A stretch of DNA of 64,000 nucleotides from Adiantum capillus-veneris (GCA_014529385.2 CM043959.1:56714753-56778752), one strand, 5' to 3'. Positions 9,171 through 20,797 are shown, counted from the first letter of the stretch. Program-made: numbers and translations. The notes: generated from the letters alone by a model not told the origin.

Positions 9171-11287
9171 GGGGTCCAACGTGTATATATGTACATAATG
9201 TGTGTGTTTTTCATTATTTAGAGTTCAATTTCAAACATATTTGATCAAAATCTAGCATTTTTAGCGTTTTTATCATCCGACCAGCATAATAATGAGCTGT
9301 AATGACAAAATCCGGAGCATTAGGATGCTTCTAGTGAAAATATATGCTTAGGGATGAGTATAATAATTTTTCGCTAATTTTTTCCTGTTAATAAAGAACT
9401 TTCAATTTATTTTGTTTGATTTTTGTTAATAAAATATCAAAAATTAAAAAATATCGCTCACAAGTGACGGAATCAAATTCTGGAAGCAAACGCCGAAGTA
9501 TCATGATAAGGTTATGAAGCATGGAAGATATGAAGCTAATCTGAAGATGTCGAATTTCAGCCTTAATGATCATGACTACATTTCGCCGAAATCGCATCAA
9601 ATGGTCATACGACGCCGGAATGACAAGCGGTTCGACCCACAAGTGGTATGCAGATTCTATCGGGATCAAAGGTAAGGAAAATCAGCCCTATGTCACGAAA
9701 ACCTTGGGAAGATATAGGTCAGGTAGGCCAAATTCTAGCTCATTGTTCATTTTCACATTTTGAGATAGAAGAAGAGAGCTTCTTGACCTAGAGCGATTGA
9801 CCTAGAGCGACCTAGAGCGAGAGCTGCGACATTTCTACCCCGTACAGACGGTCGGAGCCAGCATTTCATACCAGATTTCACAGGTATGTTCCTTATCAAG
9901 TAAAGATCAAGTCTATTACGCATGCAAGCGCAAATCATTGCACAAACGGGCGAAGGGATCAAATCAAAGTCGGATCGGGTCAAATAGGTCAAGGGCCCTT
10001 AGAGACATCCAAACAAAACTTTTTTCAAGCACAGAACACATCAATGTGCTCCCCACAAGGTCAGGAACAAAGCCATGTAATCAAATCTCAGTTTGGTGGT
10101 GGTACACCGATCGCGATCGGTGTACCTCACTGACAAAACTTGGGACAAAATCTGCAAAAAAACTCCCCTTAGCCTCGCCTACAATCTGCAGGTGTCAAAA
10201 ATCATTTTGGCCTCTGTGGTACGATCGCGATCGGTGCCCCCAGATGCGAGTTTTGCAACTTTTGATTTGGCCCAGGCTTGGAACTCAATTAAAGATACAC
10301 TCTCTTGAATTTTCAAGGAAAATGCACAAATTTTGCTCATAGAATGGGCCTAATTTTTCAAACACAACCGAAACGGGAAAATTTGACCTACAACTACCAA
10401 AATCCGGTTAGAAATAATGATGGATAGTTTGAAGGCATACCTGTCCGACTAAGAGTCAGTACAGTTGTAGAAAACCTCAAATGGATCTCAGAATCTCCCA
10501 AGACGGGATATAAAGTGCCTGATCAAGTCAAAATCAGATAGTGGAGTAGGCTGATGATAGCAGCACATCATGGAAGCAGAGGAAGCTCTAAAACTAACTT
10601 CAACTAACTCCAGGCTCCAACCAAAATTCATCAGGAAAACCCAATATGGTTATACTTAGTAAAATAAGGTCAAACAGTGAAAAATTGCTCTAATTTGTTC
10701 ATTTTAAGTCCAAACTTGGAAATAAATCATCAGTGGGCTAGGCAGGCATAGGGGTCCATGACCATCCAGTTTTCACCCAAAAAAGCCCAGGTATTACGAT
10801 CGCGATCGGTGTACCTCAGCATCAGATTTTGACCAAAACCTAACAGATCCCTTGTACACATCTTGTTCAAGTCACCCATCAAGTTTCAAGCCATTTGGAC
10901 ATCAAAAACTCATGAAAAGTCAAAGTCTAGTCCAAAACTCCCTTGTAACCCAAAATTGGGACCTATAAACTCAAAAGTGGTTCAAATGAAACACAGAGTG
11001 GACCAAAATGACCCTCCAGCTATCAGCAAACCACTCATGTGATCAAATCTAATTTTGGCCTTTGTACTACGATCGCGATCGGTGTACCTCAGGCCGAGAA
11101 TTGGCTCAGATTTTAATCAGTCATAGCTCTAGTCTTCCTAGTCCCACTGGTGCAATATGGACAAGAATGGATGAAATTTGTTCAAGTTATGATCAGTTTT
11201 AACTTTTGAACTATTTTTTACTAAAAGTCTAAATGCGACTGATTGCGAAAGGAAAATCCTGACAGCTTGTGATTCTACTGACACAGG
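9171..11287 (+). other. Non-coding: 3' end of B and leader of C, with palindromic repeats
   Basis: No coding similarity is visible. The first part (9171-9450) is AT-rich and includes AATAAAG-like signals, as expected for an LTR or 3' flank of B. At 9785-9820 there is a short tandem of GACCTAGAGCGA. From 10.1 to 11.1 kb a 12-bp perfect palindrome, CGATCGCGATCG, occurs four times (10108-10119, 10222-10233, 10797-10808, 11070-11081), usually followed by GTGTACCTCA. At the first site it lies within a 26-bp perfect palindrome (10101-10126). The rest is probably the untranslated leader of element C. I could not find its 5' LTR. Confidence 0.45.
10101..11091 (+). repeat. Four copies of a palindromic leader motif
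   Basis: The core CGATCGCGATCG is self-complementary. Copies at 10108, 10222, 10797 and 11070 share flanks: a T-G-G-C-C-T-x-T-G-T pattern upstream at two sites and GGTGTACCTCA downstream at three. The first copy is extended to a 26-bp perfect palindrome. A related, reversed and decayed form (GGTCGCGATC) occurs in the C 3' LTR region near 15119-15128. The repeats may be a nucleic-acid packaging, dimerisation or protein-binding site of element C. This is inference only. Confidence 0.8.
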
Positions 11288-12052
11288 ATGCCTCGCCAAA
11301 AGAAAGAAAGGCAGTGGACAGCAGCACCATATGAAGTGGATGAGCTCGCTACAAATGAAAAAGCTCACATCGCGGATGAAATACTAGCTCAGATCCCTGC
11401 TCACATTTTCATCTCGAAGTTTAGGGATGCTGATGGTGACATGGTAAAGACGAATATCATGCCACGGGAAATTTGGAATCTCCACCGAAGGCCGGAGGTA
11501 ATAGAGGCAGTGCGGGCTGTGCATTTGGAGCAGTTTTTCAGATTACAACCATGGGGAACAGATTACATGAGGTCCCACGAGCTCATGAGCTCGATACAAT
11601 ATGATGGGCAGGCAATGCTCACGGACAAGGATGGATCGAAGGTGAAAGTAAAGATCACGAAAGAAATCATCAACGAAGCTTTGCATTTCCTTCCAGGGCA
11701 ACACAACTTGCTAGCAAAGACAAAGTCACTAGATAACGAGAAGGCATTCGTCAAAGCAAAAGGAAACAAATACAAATACAGTGACCTGATATACGGAGAG
11801 CTGGAATTACCAATGAGATTGATCTCTCGGCATTTCAGAGTACAAAAGCCTCCTCACTACACCGAGCCAATCCTGCACATTGCCGTGGTCATGGCTCTAG
11901 CAACAGCCGAAAATAGAACCATTCGCTGTGACTATGGTTCTTACATTTTGGAAAACTTGGTCGAAGAAAATTTGAAAAGCTCGGCAAAAAACAAAAGCTA
12001 CATGAACGCAGGGCCAATGCTAACAAGAATAGCAACCAAGCTTTGGGAATGA
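11288..12052 (+). pseudogene. Gag-like N-terminal frame of element C
   Basis: The protein of about 254 residues starts at ATG 11288 (M-P-R-Q-K-K-E-R), which suits a natural start after the long leader. It is mixed alpha-helical, with V-K-V-K-I-T-K-E-I-I-N-E-A in the middle and a C-terminal part with L-H-I-A-V-V-M-A-L-A-T-A, D-Y-G-S-Y-I-L-E-N-L and P-M-L-T-R-I-A-T-K-L-W. This recalls the 'putative plant transposon protein' domain found in gag position of some plant retroelements, but the match is weak and from memory of the pattern. The frame is closed at 12050-12052, and the continuation is in another frame (12043-12258), so a frameshift is likely. Confidence 0.5.
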
Positions 12053-12548
12053 TTGAAGATCTACCCGCTGCCAGTTCTCATACGGCCCTGATTCAGAAAG
12101 CAAAGCTGGTTGCTCATTCAGTAAGGATGACCCCTGGCGCAACATCATCTCGCTCAGCCCAGGCATCCAACAAAAGCTCGAGTGATGAAGAAAAGACGGA
12201 GACTGACGAGGAAGGAAACTCTCCAAGGGTCGAAAGACAAAGGGCCATCGGAGTTTGAAGAAAGCGAGGAGGAAGACTCCACAAAGCCGCTCGAGAGAAA
12301 AAGGAGGGAAAGAAGTGCAGTACCGTAGTCTGACCTTCAAAAATCATATGCAGAAGCCCAACATACAGGCTAAAAAGCAAAGGTTAGAAGCAGAACAAAA
12401 TGTTGCAGAAGTGGACATTTCTTTGCAGTCCACTGAAGGAACGAAGGAAAAAGATACAGCTAATGATACAAACCAAGCAGAGCAGCTAAAGCAAACTCAA
12501 AGAGAGAGAAATGTGGAAGCGCGATGGGCGGCAGATCTGACCCACTAA
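12043..12548 (+). pseudogene. Low-complexity linker frames of element C
   Basis: Two overlapping frames (12043-12258 and 12255-12548) continue the first protein. The first reads a Ser/Glu/Asp-rich stretch (S-S-D-E-E-K-T-E-T-D-E-E). The second is Lys/Gln/Glu-rich. I see no domain. They look like a disordered linker broken by frameshifts between the gag-like part and the coiled coil. Confidence 0.4.
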
Positions 12549-12609
12549 AGAATCATCAAGATTTTAAAGAAAAGAAAAGCAGAAGCATCTGCTTCACAAC
12601 GAGGGGAAG

Positions 12610-13703
12610 ATGCTTCCAAAAAGAGGCATGTACAAGAAGAAGCAAGCTCACCTCCTCCCTTGCCTAAATCACCACCTCCTCCCTCACCGAAATCTCCTCC
12701 TCCTCCTCCTTCTCCATCAAACAAAAAACCGTCACCTCCTCCTCCTTCAACCTCGCAAAAGGAGTTTATACCTCCTACGGAAGCAATCGGATACCACAAA
12801 GCCTGCCAGGCTTGCTAGTTTTGATTACATGCAAACTTTAAAGGAATTAGAAAGACAGTTCCAGTGCCAGCACGTGGTGTTGAGAGAAAAGGAAAAGCAG
12901 GTACAAGAGGCCCAACAAAAGCAAGCATCTGGGCAAGAGGAGTTAGAGAGCCTGAGGGGGCGACTGGAACTCACAACGAAAGAAAGAGACATTGAGCGAC
13001 AAAAGGCTCAGTCTCTGATCAGAGATTTGGTGGACGTCATGACAGATTTGACCGCCAAAGAAAAAGAATGCCAAGAATTGACGGAAAGAGTACAGAAAGC
13101 AACGGAGCAGATTTCTTACGAGAGCGCAAGGTTTCAGAGAGTTAACAGTTCGTACAACACTGTCAAAAGTACTCTGACAACCTTGATGTGGCAAACCAAG
13201 AACTTGCTGGAGCATTGGTCTCCACATCGGGCAATGCCACAGCAGTGAACACCATAGCGGCACTGAAATCGGAGCTAGAGCAAGAAAAGCTTCAAAGACA
13301 GCTGCTCTTATCTGGAATAATGGCCCAGACGGTGGAAAATGAGAAAAAGATAAAAGAACTGGAGCAGCAACTCGCACAAGCAAGTGCCGAATTAGAGACT
13401 CGGAAGCAGATCGGTGACACACTGCCGAAGGAAAAGGAAGATCTGATTTTTCAACAAAAAATCAAAGCAGACAAAGCCCAGAGTCAACCGCAACTGCTGC
13501 CCAGACAACAAGTGCCTGATTTGCCTAAAACATCACACCAAGGGGAACAAGAGCACGAATTTGCAGAGCCAGATCTGGATATTAGAGATGAGCTCACTGA
13601 GAGCATTAAGGGCATGCCAGAGGGACCAACAAAGGATTACATGCTCTATGAAAAGAAGATAATGGAGTCAGCGGCCCTGGCCTACTTACAGCCAAAAGAG
13701 TAG
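12610..13703 (+). pseudogene. Proline-rich and coiled-coil region of element C
   Basis: Two frames overlap at 13188-13248. The stretch 12640-12780 would encode Pro/Ser-rich repeats in one frame (the minus-strand Gly-rich frame there is only its shadow). From about 12825 to 13420 the protein is a long heptad-like coiled coil: L-K-E-L-E-R-Q-F, E-E-L-E-S-L-R-G-R-L-E-L, then after the frameshift A-A-L-K-S-E-L-E-Q-E-K and K-I-K-E-L-E-Q-Q-L-A-Q-A. A self-assembling coiled coil would suit a capsid-like protein. No enzyme motif is seen. Codon use is even with the 11288 frame, which supports one broken gene. Confidence 0.5.
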
Positions 13704-14407
13704 GTGGAAGGGTTTGGCCATGAGTACCTACCATTTTCTCTGACATGTCATGAAGCAATTCTGTGGAAGGAAACGATGCGACCAGCCCTGCCACGAAACA
13801 AAGATGGGGGTTACGAAGGCATTGCACTGACAGGCAGAAGAAGCCCAGATACTTGTCGACGACCACCCAAAGTGGAGGCAGAAGTGGTTGGACAAACGGC
13901 CACAGGATCTAACTAACTACCACAACGCTCCTCAGCATATACAAATAGATCCTACTTTCTGCCCAGTCCCTAGAAGACGCACGTGGAGGGATTTTGCCAC
14001 ATGGAAAGGCTCAAGGCAGTAAAAGCTGAATTACCCCACTCTTGACAGTGCAGCAGCCTCCTATAGTAGCCTACGTGGTCAACACGTTGAATTCAACAAT
14101 CGCCTTGCTGCGGGATGTCCCCGACGTGGCTTGTCAAATGCTAGTAAAGATAGCCCGGATGATCATCACCTGCATCCAGGTGTTTAAAGACACTGAAGGC
14201 GACAATCATCCATGGAATCTCCAGGATTCGCCGCCACAACACATTTTGATGGCAATGTACTCCAGGCTAATGTACCTGCCTTCACACTACTTGCAAACAT
14301 TCGAAGAGGCCTTCGTCAAGGTTCTTCGAAATCGACTCAAGGATCTTCCATCCTATTGCCAAGGACCTCAAGACACGGTACGTAGCATACCAACACACAT
14401 TAAGTGA
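13704..14407 (+). pseudogene. C-terminal frames of element C
   Basis: Two frames are open here. 13704-13916 directly follows a TAG in the same phase as the previous frame, so it may be its continuation. 14042-14407 is helical, with V-V-N-T-L-N-S-T-I-A-L-L and Y-L-Q-T-F-E-E-A-F-V-K-V-L-R. I recognise no domain in either. They sit between the coiled coil and the polypurine tract at 14537-14550, and are probably the end of the same broken open reading frame. Confidence 0.35.
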
Positions 14408-14536
14408 AAATCCTTTCAGACAGCATCAAGAAGCCTGGAAGTTGTCCTTCGAACAAGAAGCTTTTCAGCAACACTTGCTTCATTGGAGCCACATCAACGG
14501 CCAAAGCACTGAACATGCACAAGGGTGTGCAAGGAT

Positions 14537-15418
14537 AAGGAAGGGGGGAGTGTTTGGCGGACGAAGCGACAAGTGGCTGTTTCCAGAGAAAGGGTCATAT
14601 TTTTATGAGAAACCTTTGTAAAATTCTTTTGTAAGAGAGCATCTCTAAGCCGAGAGCTTGTCTAAGGATTTATGATTATTCTTCTGAGAGCAATTGTATA
14701 TTAGAGAGCCAGTTAGAAGTTTAGGAGCTTTTGGCCGAACAAGCCATTTGTAAAGACCTGAACTATAAAGGTCATTTTTGTAAGTTTGAACATTATCTTT
14801 TTGATGGGAATCTGAAAAGACAGCGTACGTTTGAGAGCTCCTTCTTGCTCCAACTAGTAATCTTCGCCATTGTGGCTACGGTAATCCAAATTTAGATTCG
14901 TTTATTGCATTGTGTTCCTCTTACTTTGCTCTTCCATTCAAGTGTAATCATTCAAGATTTGGTGTAGGTTTTTAACTACGAGTTTGAGACCTTAAATCGC
15001 TGTTTTGAGTGTCTATATGCATATTTTATGTTGTTTTGACCCTAGGAGAGGCTTTAGGGACCCTAAAACGACCCATTAGGATCACCTTTTGGTGTTTTTG
15101 CTGACTTTGGGACGAACGGTCGCGATCTTTGTACGTTTCCAGAATGTTGTGAGAGTGATAGGATACGATCCTGATAGTCCCCTATAGCTTCCCTTCAAGT
15201 TTCGTGCGATTCCGAATAGATTTGCATGGTAAATGGGCGTGACGACTATAGAGCTGTGTAGAAGGGGGAATTTCAAACTCCGAGCGAACCTTTCCGAGCA
15301 ATCATAAAAACGAGCAAAACTCAACAAAATACATCTAAAATTTAAATCATAATAGGAAACATTTAGCATAAAATTACATATTATCTATCTTACATATTAT
15401 CATTGTCCTTAAACGCCT
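14537..15418 (+). repeat. Polypurine tract and probable 3' LTR of element C
   Basis: A tract AAGGAAGGGGGGAG at 14537-14550 is followed by TGTTTGGCGGACG at 14551. A polypurine tract plus TG is the usual start of a 3' LTR. The downstream 850 bp are non-coding and contain several TTTGTAA motifs and a reversed, decayed copy of the palindromic leader motif near 15119-15128. The right border is uncertain because there is no second copy to compare. Confidence 0.5.
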
Positions 15419-16077
15419 CAAGCAATCAACAGATTCACTGAGTTGAATGTAGTAGCATCCACGGTAATTCGTTCGACAAATTCACTATTGTCAACATCTC
15501 TACCTTCTCAACCATAGGATAATCTGCTATGCCCAAAGCGCTTCATCATCTTCCCCTCCCTTCTTGTGAAACTCTTACAAGAGTGCAACCCCTAGTGTTT
15601 TCAACAGCTTGGCTCCGCTCTTGCAGCTTCCTTTAACTTTGTTGTAATCATGTTGAAACCTCTCCACTACCTTGTGGAGTTGTCCCACTCCTAGTAGGTG
15701 GTACTCTAACTTCCAAAATTTGAACAAAGTGAATCCTAGTGCAAACCTGCTTGAGCATGTACCCACATGGTACCCCCCTCCAAGGGCTCCTTGGGTTATT
15801 GGCTGCTACAACCAATAGCTTTGACACAATGATGTTCGCTAGGAAAGGCAAATATGAGGGTCCATATTTATCAGATCTGGTTGAGCAATGAAATGCTAAA
15901 AGCTTGTTGGAGGCACACTAGCTAAAGCAAGAAGGTCAACCATCTTCATTTTGACCAGTGACCAAATAAACAAAACCCTTAAAAATAAACTCTTGAAAAC
16001 TCTACCGCATCTGTGCAGGCTCTTTCTGAGAAATTTTAGAGGATTGTAGACTCTTTCAAAGTCCTCTTTTCGAGCTT
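15419..16077. other. Spacer without recognised gene
   Basis: Only short chance frames are present. The minus-strand frames at 15575-15851 have no pattern I recognise. Sequence just left of 16077 might be decayed downstream parts of the P450 fragment at 16080-16215, but I could not align it. Confidence 0.4.
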
Positions 16078-16215
16078 TTAGGATGAGCTACAAAAGAGGA
16101 GACCCTTATTAACAAGGACTTCATGGGCAAGGGCGGGGGAGGTGATGAAGATCATGGAGGTAGTACGAACATGAAGGGTAAAGATGGGGCCAAGTTGATT
16201 GTGAAGGCATTGAAT
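16078..16215 (-). pseudogene. Cytochrome P450 fragment
   Basis: About 40 codons read on the minus strand as L-G-P-I-F-T-L-H-V, then I-F-I-T-S-P-A-L-A-H-E-V-L-V and N-K-G-L-L-F. This matches the beta1 region and helix B start of plant microsomal P450s (pattern G-P-I-F-T-L-R-x-G ... P-x-L-A-H-E-A-L-V-x-K-G-x-x-F-A). The fragment stops at TAA 16078-16080. Its upstream side abuts a CT microsatellite at 16223. The heme-binding Cys region and all other exons are absent nearby. It is a stranded gene piece, perhaps carried or cut by the inverted-repeat structure beside it. Confidence 0.6.
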
Positions 16216-16220
16216 AGAAG

Positions 16221-16957
<737 letters not shown>

Positions 16958-17507
16958 AGGTTCTTCTTTCACAACGGCATGCTCTCCACGAGCAGTTCAG
17001 CGTTCAAAATTCACCTTCTCCTCCTACTTATGGGATGGAGCATTGTTGACTCTTTTACTAATGAGGAACAGCAAAAAGGAGAAGCAATGCATTCCGGGCC
17101 CTGGATTCAGCTTTGCTATGGGATGGCGAGGTGTAGGAATAGCAAGCCAGGGAGAAGCATCTCCACCCTCTTCTACTGAGAGTTCCTTGACTCCGCCACT
17201 TGGCAGCGAGCTGCATGGAAGCACTTGCTTCCCGCGTTAGCTGGCGCAATGGCACCGTTGATCCTCAACTCTTATTCCTCCCTTGGACCCTTGCGCGTGT
17301 TAACGCAAACTCTTAATTCCCCCATCTTATACGCACTGCACTACAGCGGTATCTATCTCTGCTAACGTGTGTTGGCTACATGTAGAATCCTGGCAGAGAG
17401 AGCACAGCAAGGTAGCATCCCAAACAACCAGAGTCTCTTAGACTCGGCGCATCTCTATGTCACTCGCTCTTAGAGCCTTAGGTGGCCTCGTTCAGCGAAT
17501 TTTCAGT

Positions 17508-17510
<3 letters not shown>

Positions 17511-17585
<75 letters not shown>

Positions 17586-17665
17586 AACTATCTGAAAGAG
17601 CACGCGCCGGCGTGCGCTCTTTTAGATAGTTTTTTTGAGAGTGAGTGAGAGAGTAGGTTCACATG
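17511..17665. repeat. (CT)n followed by imperfect hairpin and GA tail
   Basis: A (CT)n run at 17511-17584 is followed by an inverted repeat at 17585-17632, whose arms AAACTATCTGAAAGAG and CTCTTTTAGATAGTTT pair over about 24 bp with a few mismatches that are mostly wobble pairs. GA-rich sequence (17636-17655) follows, which can pair with the CT run and so lengthen the stem. This may be another small fold-back element. Confidence 0.7.
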
Positions 17666-17884
17666 CTTCAGACTCAGCGTTTGAGAAAAATCAATTTCAC
17701 AAACATACATGATTTCCTTTAGGGTAGATCCAAAGAAGTACATATGCAAAATATCGGGCATCTTTTACAATTTAACTCTGATTTCTTGAATTTTCAAAGC
17801 GGATTTCTCCTTCTTTTCCTCCCTTCAACCTGATGCTTCAACCGCTCAATGCCAAGCTGAGGCACACTTTTCTTGAACACTAGC

Positions 17885-18265
17885 TTCAATGGTTGAGCAA
17901 GGACTTTGTCCCAGAAAGGTTTCAATGGCTTTCCTCCATCGTCCCAAAATATCCGTGTCGACACGGTAAGTATCAAACAGATGTAGAGTCGGTTTTATTT
18001 AGATATTAGACTTTTGCAAACTATGTGAAAGTTGTGTGGAGCTTCACCATGGCTAGTATTGCAAAGTGACTTAACAAGCATAGATGAGCAACGTCTTTGT
18101 CCCAGTACAGTTTCAATGGCTTCTCTCAATCGTCCCAAAGTATCCATGTCGACATGGTGAGTTCAAGATAAATTTAGACTCAATTTTTATTCAGATATTA
18201 GCTTTATCCATTTTGTTTCAACCACCCATCCCAAGCCTTCCGTGTCGACATGGCCACTTTCACAC
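17885..18265. repeat. Diverged direct repeat carrying TGTCGACA palindromes
   Basis: Two units of about 130 bp (about 17895-18030 and 18085-18215) and a partial third (to 18265) share the phrases CTTTGTCCCAG, TTTCAATGGCTT and TATTAGA-like ends. Each has a palindrome at the matching place: CGTGTCGACACG (17954-17965), CATGTCGACATG (18147-18158) and CGTGTCGACATG (18240-18251). I see no coding content. The origin is unknown. Confidence 0.65.
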
Positions 18266-20200
18266 GACTTTGACTAGGCCGAAAAAGAGAACAAACCTTC
18301 AAGACTTTTACGAAGAAGAGAGAATAATTGCTTTATTACCATAAACTTCATTTATGCCTTAGGGAGAAAAAGATTAGAAGGCATATAGATGGCAAGAGTC
18401 GTGCAACAACATGAGCAGGCAAGACAAAAATTAGGTGGCACAGGAGCAAAGCAAGGATCTAGGAGTCAAGAGAGTTTGGTAAAGATCGCCAAGCTAATTT
18501 TTTAACAGTGGTTGCACCATGGACAACGAGGAGAAAGGGATGGGATGTTCAGACTAGCAAGTGTATCCTTAATCATGCACACCCGAGTTTGACTCGCATA
18601 TTGTTCTAGCTATTTTTAACTCCATGGACTACTACTTGCAAATCTGAGAAGGCAATTTTTGGAGATTCTAGGTAATAAATCTGAATATGATCCAATACGT
18701 CTCAATGCAAACCGTGTTCTTCTAAAAATATCATCTGGTACATTGTTCAATATCGGGATTGTGAAATTGCAAAAATAACAAATGATCTAGAGAAAATGTA
18801 AGTGCTCTTGACACTTGCTAGGTACTCGAGTACACAAAGGATGAGAATCAAAACTAAACTCTATTATAGGAAACAAGACAAAATATTCTGATTGCTTGAG
18901 ATGAATACATTATTTCATAATTCTTAACATAAGGACTTGTACAACAAGAATGTAAATATAGAGACAACAATGTTTATCTCTCCAAGAAAAAGAGGTTGGG
19001 AGAGTTGGGGGCTATCAATCAAATCCATGCTTCTACCCACAAAGCTCCAAAAATCTATTGGAAATTGTGTTGCTTTTTTTGAAATGGCATGCATTTTGAT
19101 AGTGCACTCTATGGAGCCATTGTGATAGAATTTTATGTATATTGGTTGTGTATTAGTCCTTTTTTAGAATTAGAGTTTATGAGCAGGAGGTATCTCTTTA
19201 AAAAATTTGAACTTTTTTTTAAAGAAATAGAGTTTAATGGTCATGGTTGCTATTTCCCTAAGAGGTGCTATAAAGGATGCAAGTCTAAGAGCTGGGAAAA
19301 AAAGGATCAATGTTTCTTTGCACTCCTATACAAATTCCCCTGTTGGCAAGGGTAATTTGATATGTTATTGGAGAGCACATTGCAGTATTTCTAGTTCCCA
19401 TGGGTGGATGTGTGCTTGGATCATGTGCCTTTGAGTTGTAGTTTTGTGGGAATTATTTTAATATTGTTTGTGGTGTGGGTTTTATGTGTTGAAAACTATT
19501 GAGAGACATTGCTATGGAGGTGTCCTTTGCTCCAAGATCGTCTCAATAATACTAGTTATGAAGCCCCAGGGTTGTTGATAGTTATAAATACTTTTCTTTT
19601 ATGTCAGAATCTCGGTTTTTTGCATGCTTTTTCTTGGAGATTATTACGATGACATTTCCTACTTCATATGTGTCTTTCTAACAAGTATTTGGCCACAAAT
19701 TAAATGGTATGTTTCTTTTTGGTATATAGTTTTTGGCCTTCCAAAGGAAAGAGTGTGTGAAGTGATTATTGTTTTTAAATAAGTGAAAAATAATGATGAG
19801 GTCTTGTCATGAGTTGAGAGAGTAATGACCCATGGAGCTTGAGATACATATACATAATCAATACCATTGGCTAGAGATGCAGGCTCTATGCAGACTAACT
19901 ATAAATTTTTGGCACAAGAAAATTTTCAAATGTTCCAACTAATTCTTCATTCATTTGCTCGGATTTCTTCTTGCTCTAAAAATCAAGGACATAGTCAGAT
20001 TACTTGGCGATAGTGCGTTTGATTTGCTTGTAGAGTTAGTAGATGCATCTCATCGAATTCACTTCATTAGGATTGACACCCCAGTGAGTTTCCATGCTTC
20101 ATCCTGGTGGCTTCCCTTGTATTGATAAATATGTTGATGCTTGAGAGCTATGCTATGGATGTCCATCGGCGACCCGCAAACACTAGCTCATCTTTCCCTT
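18266..20200. other. AT-rich stretch without recognised feature
   Basis: Only short frames are found (18084-18344, 18937-19125, 19089-19355), and none has a known motif. There is no microsatellite longer than about 12 bp. It may hold the unrecognised LTR or leader of element D, since gag-protease of D begins at about 20.4 kb, but I found no primer-binding site. Confidence 0.35.
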
Positions 20201-20207
20201 GATGACA

Positions 20208-20354
20208 CCATGGCTACCATGCCTACCCCAATGATGGGCATGCCAAGAAACACGCCATGGACCTCATTTGTTAGTAAAGCACCACTCCATGGTTACCATG
20301 CCCAATGATGGGCATGCCAAGAAACAAGACATGGACCTCATTTTTTAGTAAAGC
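20208..20354 (+). repeat. Tandem duplication of about 70-75 bp
   Basis: Unit 1 (20208-20281) and unit 2 (20287-20354) both start CCATGG-T-TACCATGCC, contain AATGATGGGCATGCCAAGAAAC and end with TTAGTAAAGC. They differ by a 5-bp gap and a few substitutions. The duplication lies just upstream of the gag-like frame of D. Confidence 0.8.
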
Positions 20355-20374
20355 CGACAACAGCCCCTACAAGT

Positions 20375-20797
20375 GTGTACCAATCATATGTACCTATGGG
20401 TCCTCGTACTCATATAGTTCCTCGTAATCATATATATATATATATATATATATCTTCCCCACGTCAAGGGACTAAAGCCCAAAAGGTGCCATTAAATATT
20501 GCCAAATTGATGGATTTCATGGCTTCAGAAGTTAGGACCACCATCATGTCCAAACTATATGGAGACCCTGAGCTATTCTTAGCTCTTCGAGCTTTTCTCA
20601 ATGGAGAACTGAAGGTTGGGCTACCACAATCTGCACAAATGGATGGAGCTAGGGAGATGCCAATAGAGGAGGAACACTTAGATCCACAACCCAACCTAGA
20701 TGAGAACCTTGTTGTAGAAATACCGGTTAACAAGTTGGGACATTACTTTGCGGCGATGAATCCAATGCAACCATACCAATCACTACCAAGGGATTAA
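20375..20797 (+). pseudogene. Gag-like frame of element D
   Basis: The first 25 codons run through a (TA)n tract (20430-20453, reading poly-Ile-Tyr) and are doubtful. The rest reads N-I-A-K-L-M-D-F-M, then a helical acidic stretch ending K-L-G-H-Y-F-A-A. The last part leads into the protease fold that follows in the next frames. I see no zinc knuckle. It probably represents the junction of gag and protease of the element. Confidence 0.4.

Larger units (their letters stand above)
11288..15418 (+). mobile_element. Non-autonomous LTR element C with gag-like/coiled-coil frame
   Basis: A leader is followed by a chain of frames (11288-14407) with no RT, RNase H or integrase. A polypurine tract AAGGAAGGGGGGAG (14537-14550) comes next, then a sequence starting TGTTTGGCGG at 14551 that looks like a 3' LTR. 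The layout fits a large non-autonomous LTR retrotransposon that keeps only a gag-like gene. The polypurine tract resembles those of B (9123-9135) and G (47417-47430), so one of these families might have supplied the enzymes. The right end (15418) is a guess, and the 5' LTR was not found. Confidence 0.55.

Noticed and set aside
9560-9650. tRNA-like box B (GGTTCGACCC)
   Set aside because: No box A at a fitting distance and no cloverleaf could be drawn.
10222-10233. Similarity of the palindrome to the cyanobacterial HIP1 octamer
   Set aside because: The HIP1 octamer GCGATCGC is not contained in CGATCGCGATCG. The resemblance is superficial.
12545-12799. Gly-rich minus-strand frame, glycine-rich protein candidate
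   Set aside because: It is the complement of the Pro-rich part of element C.
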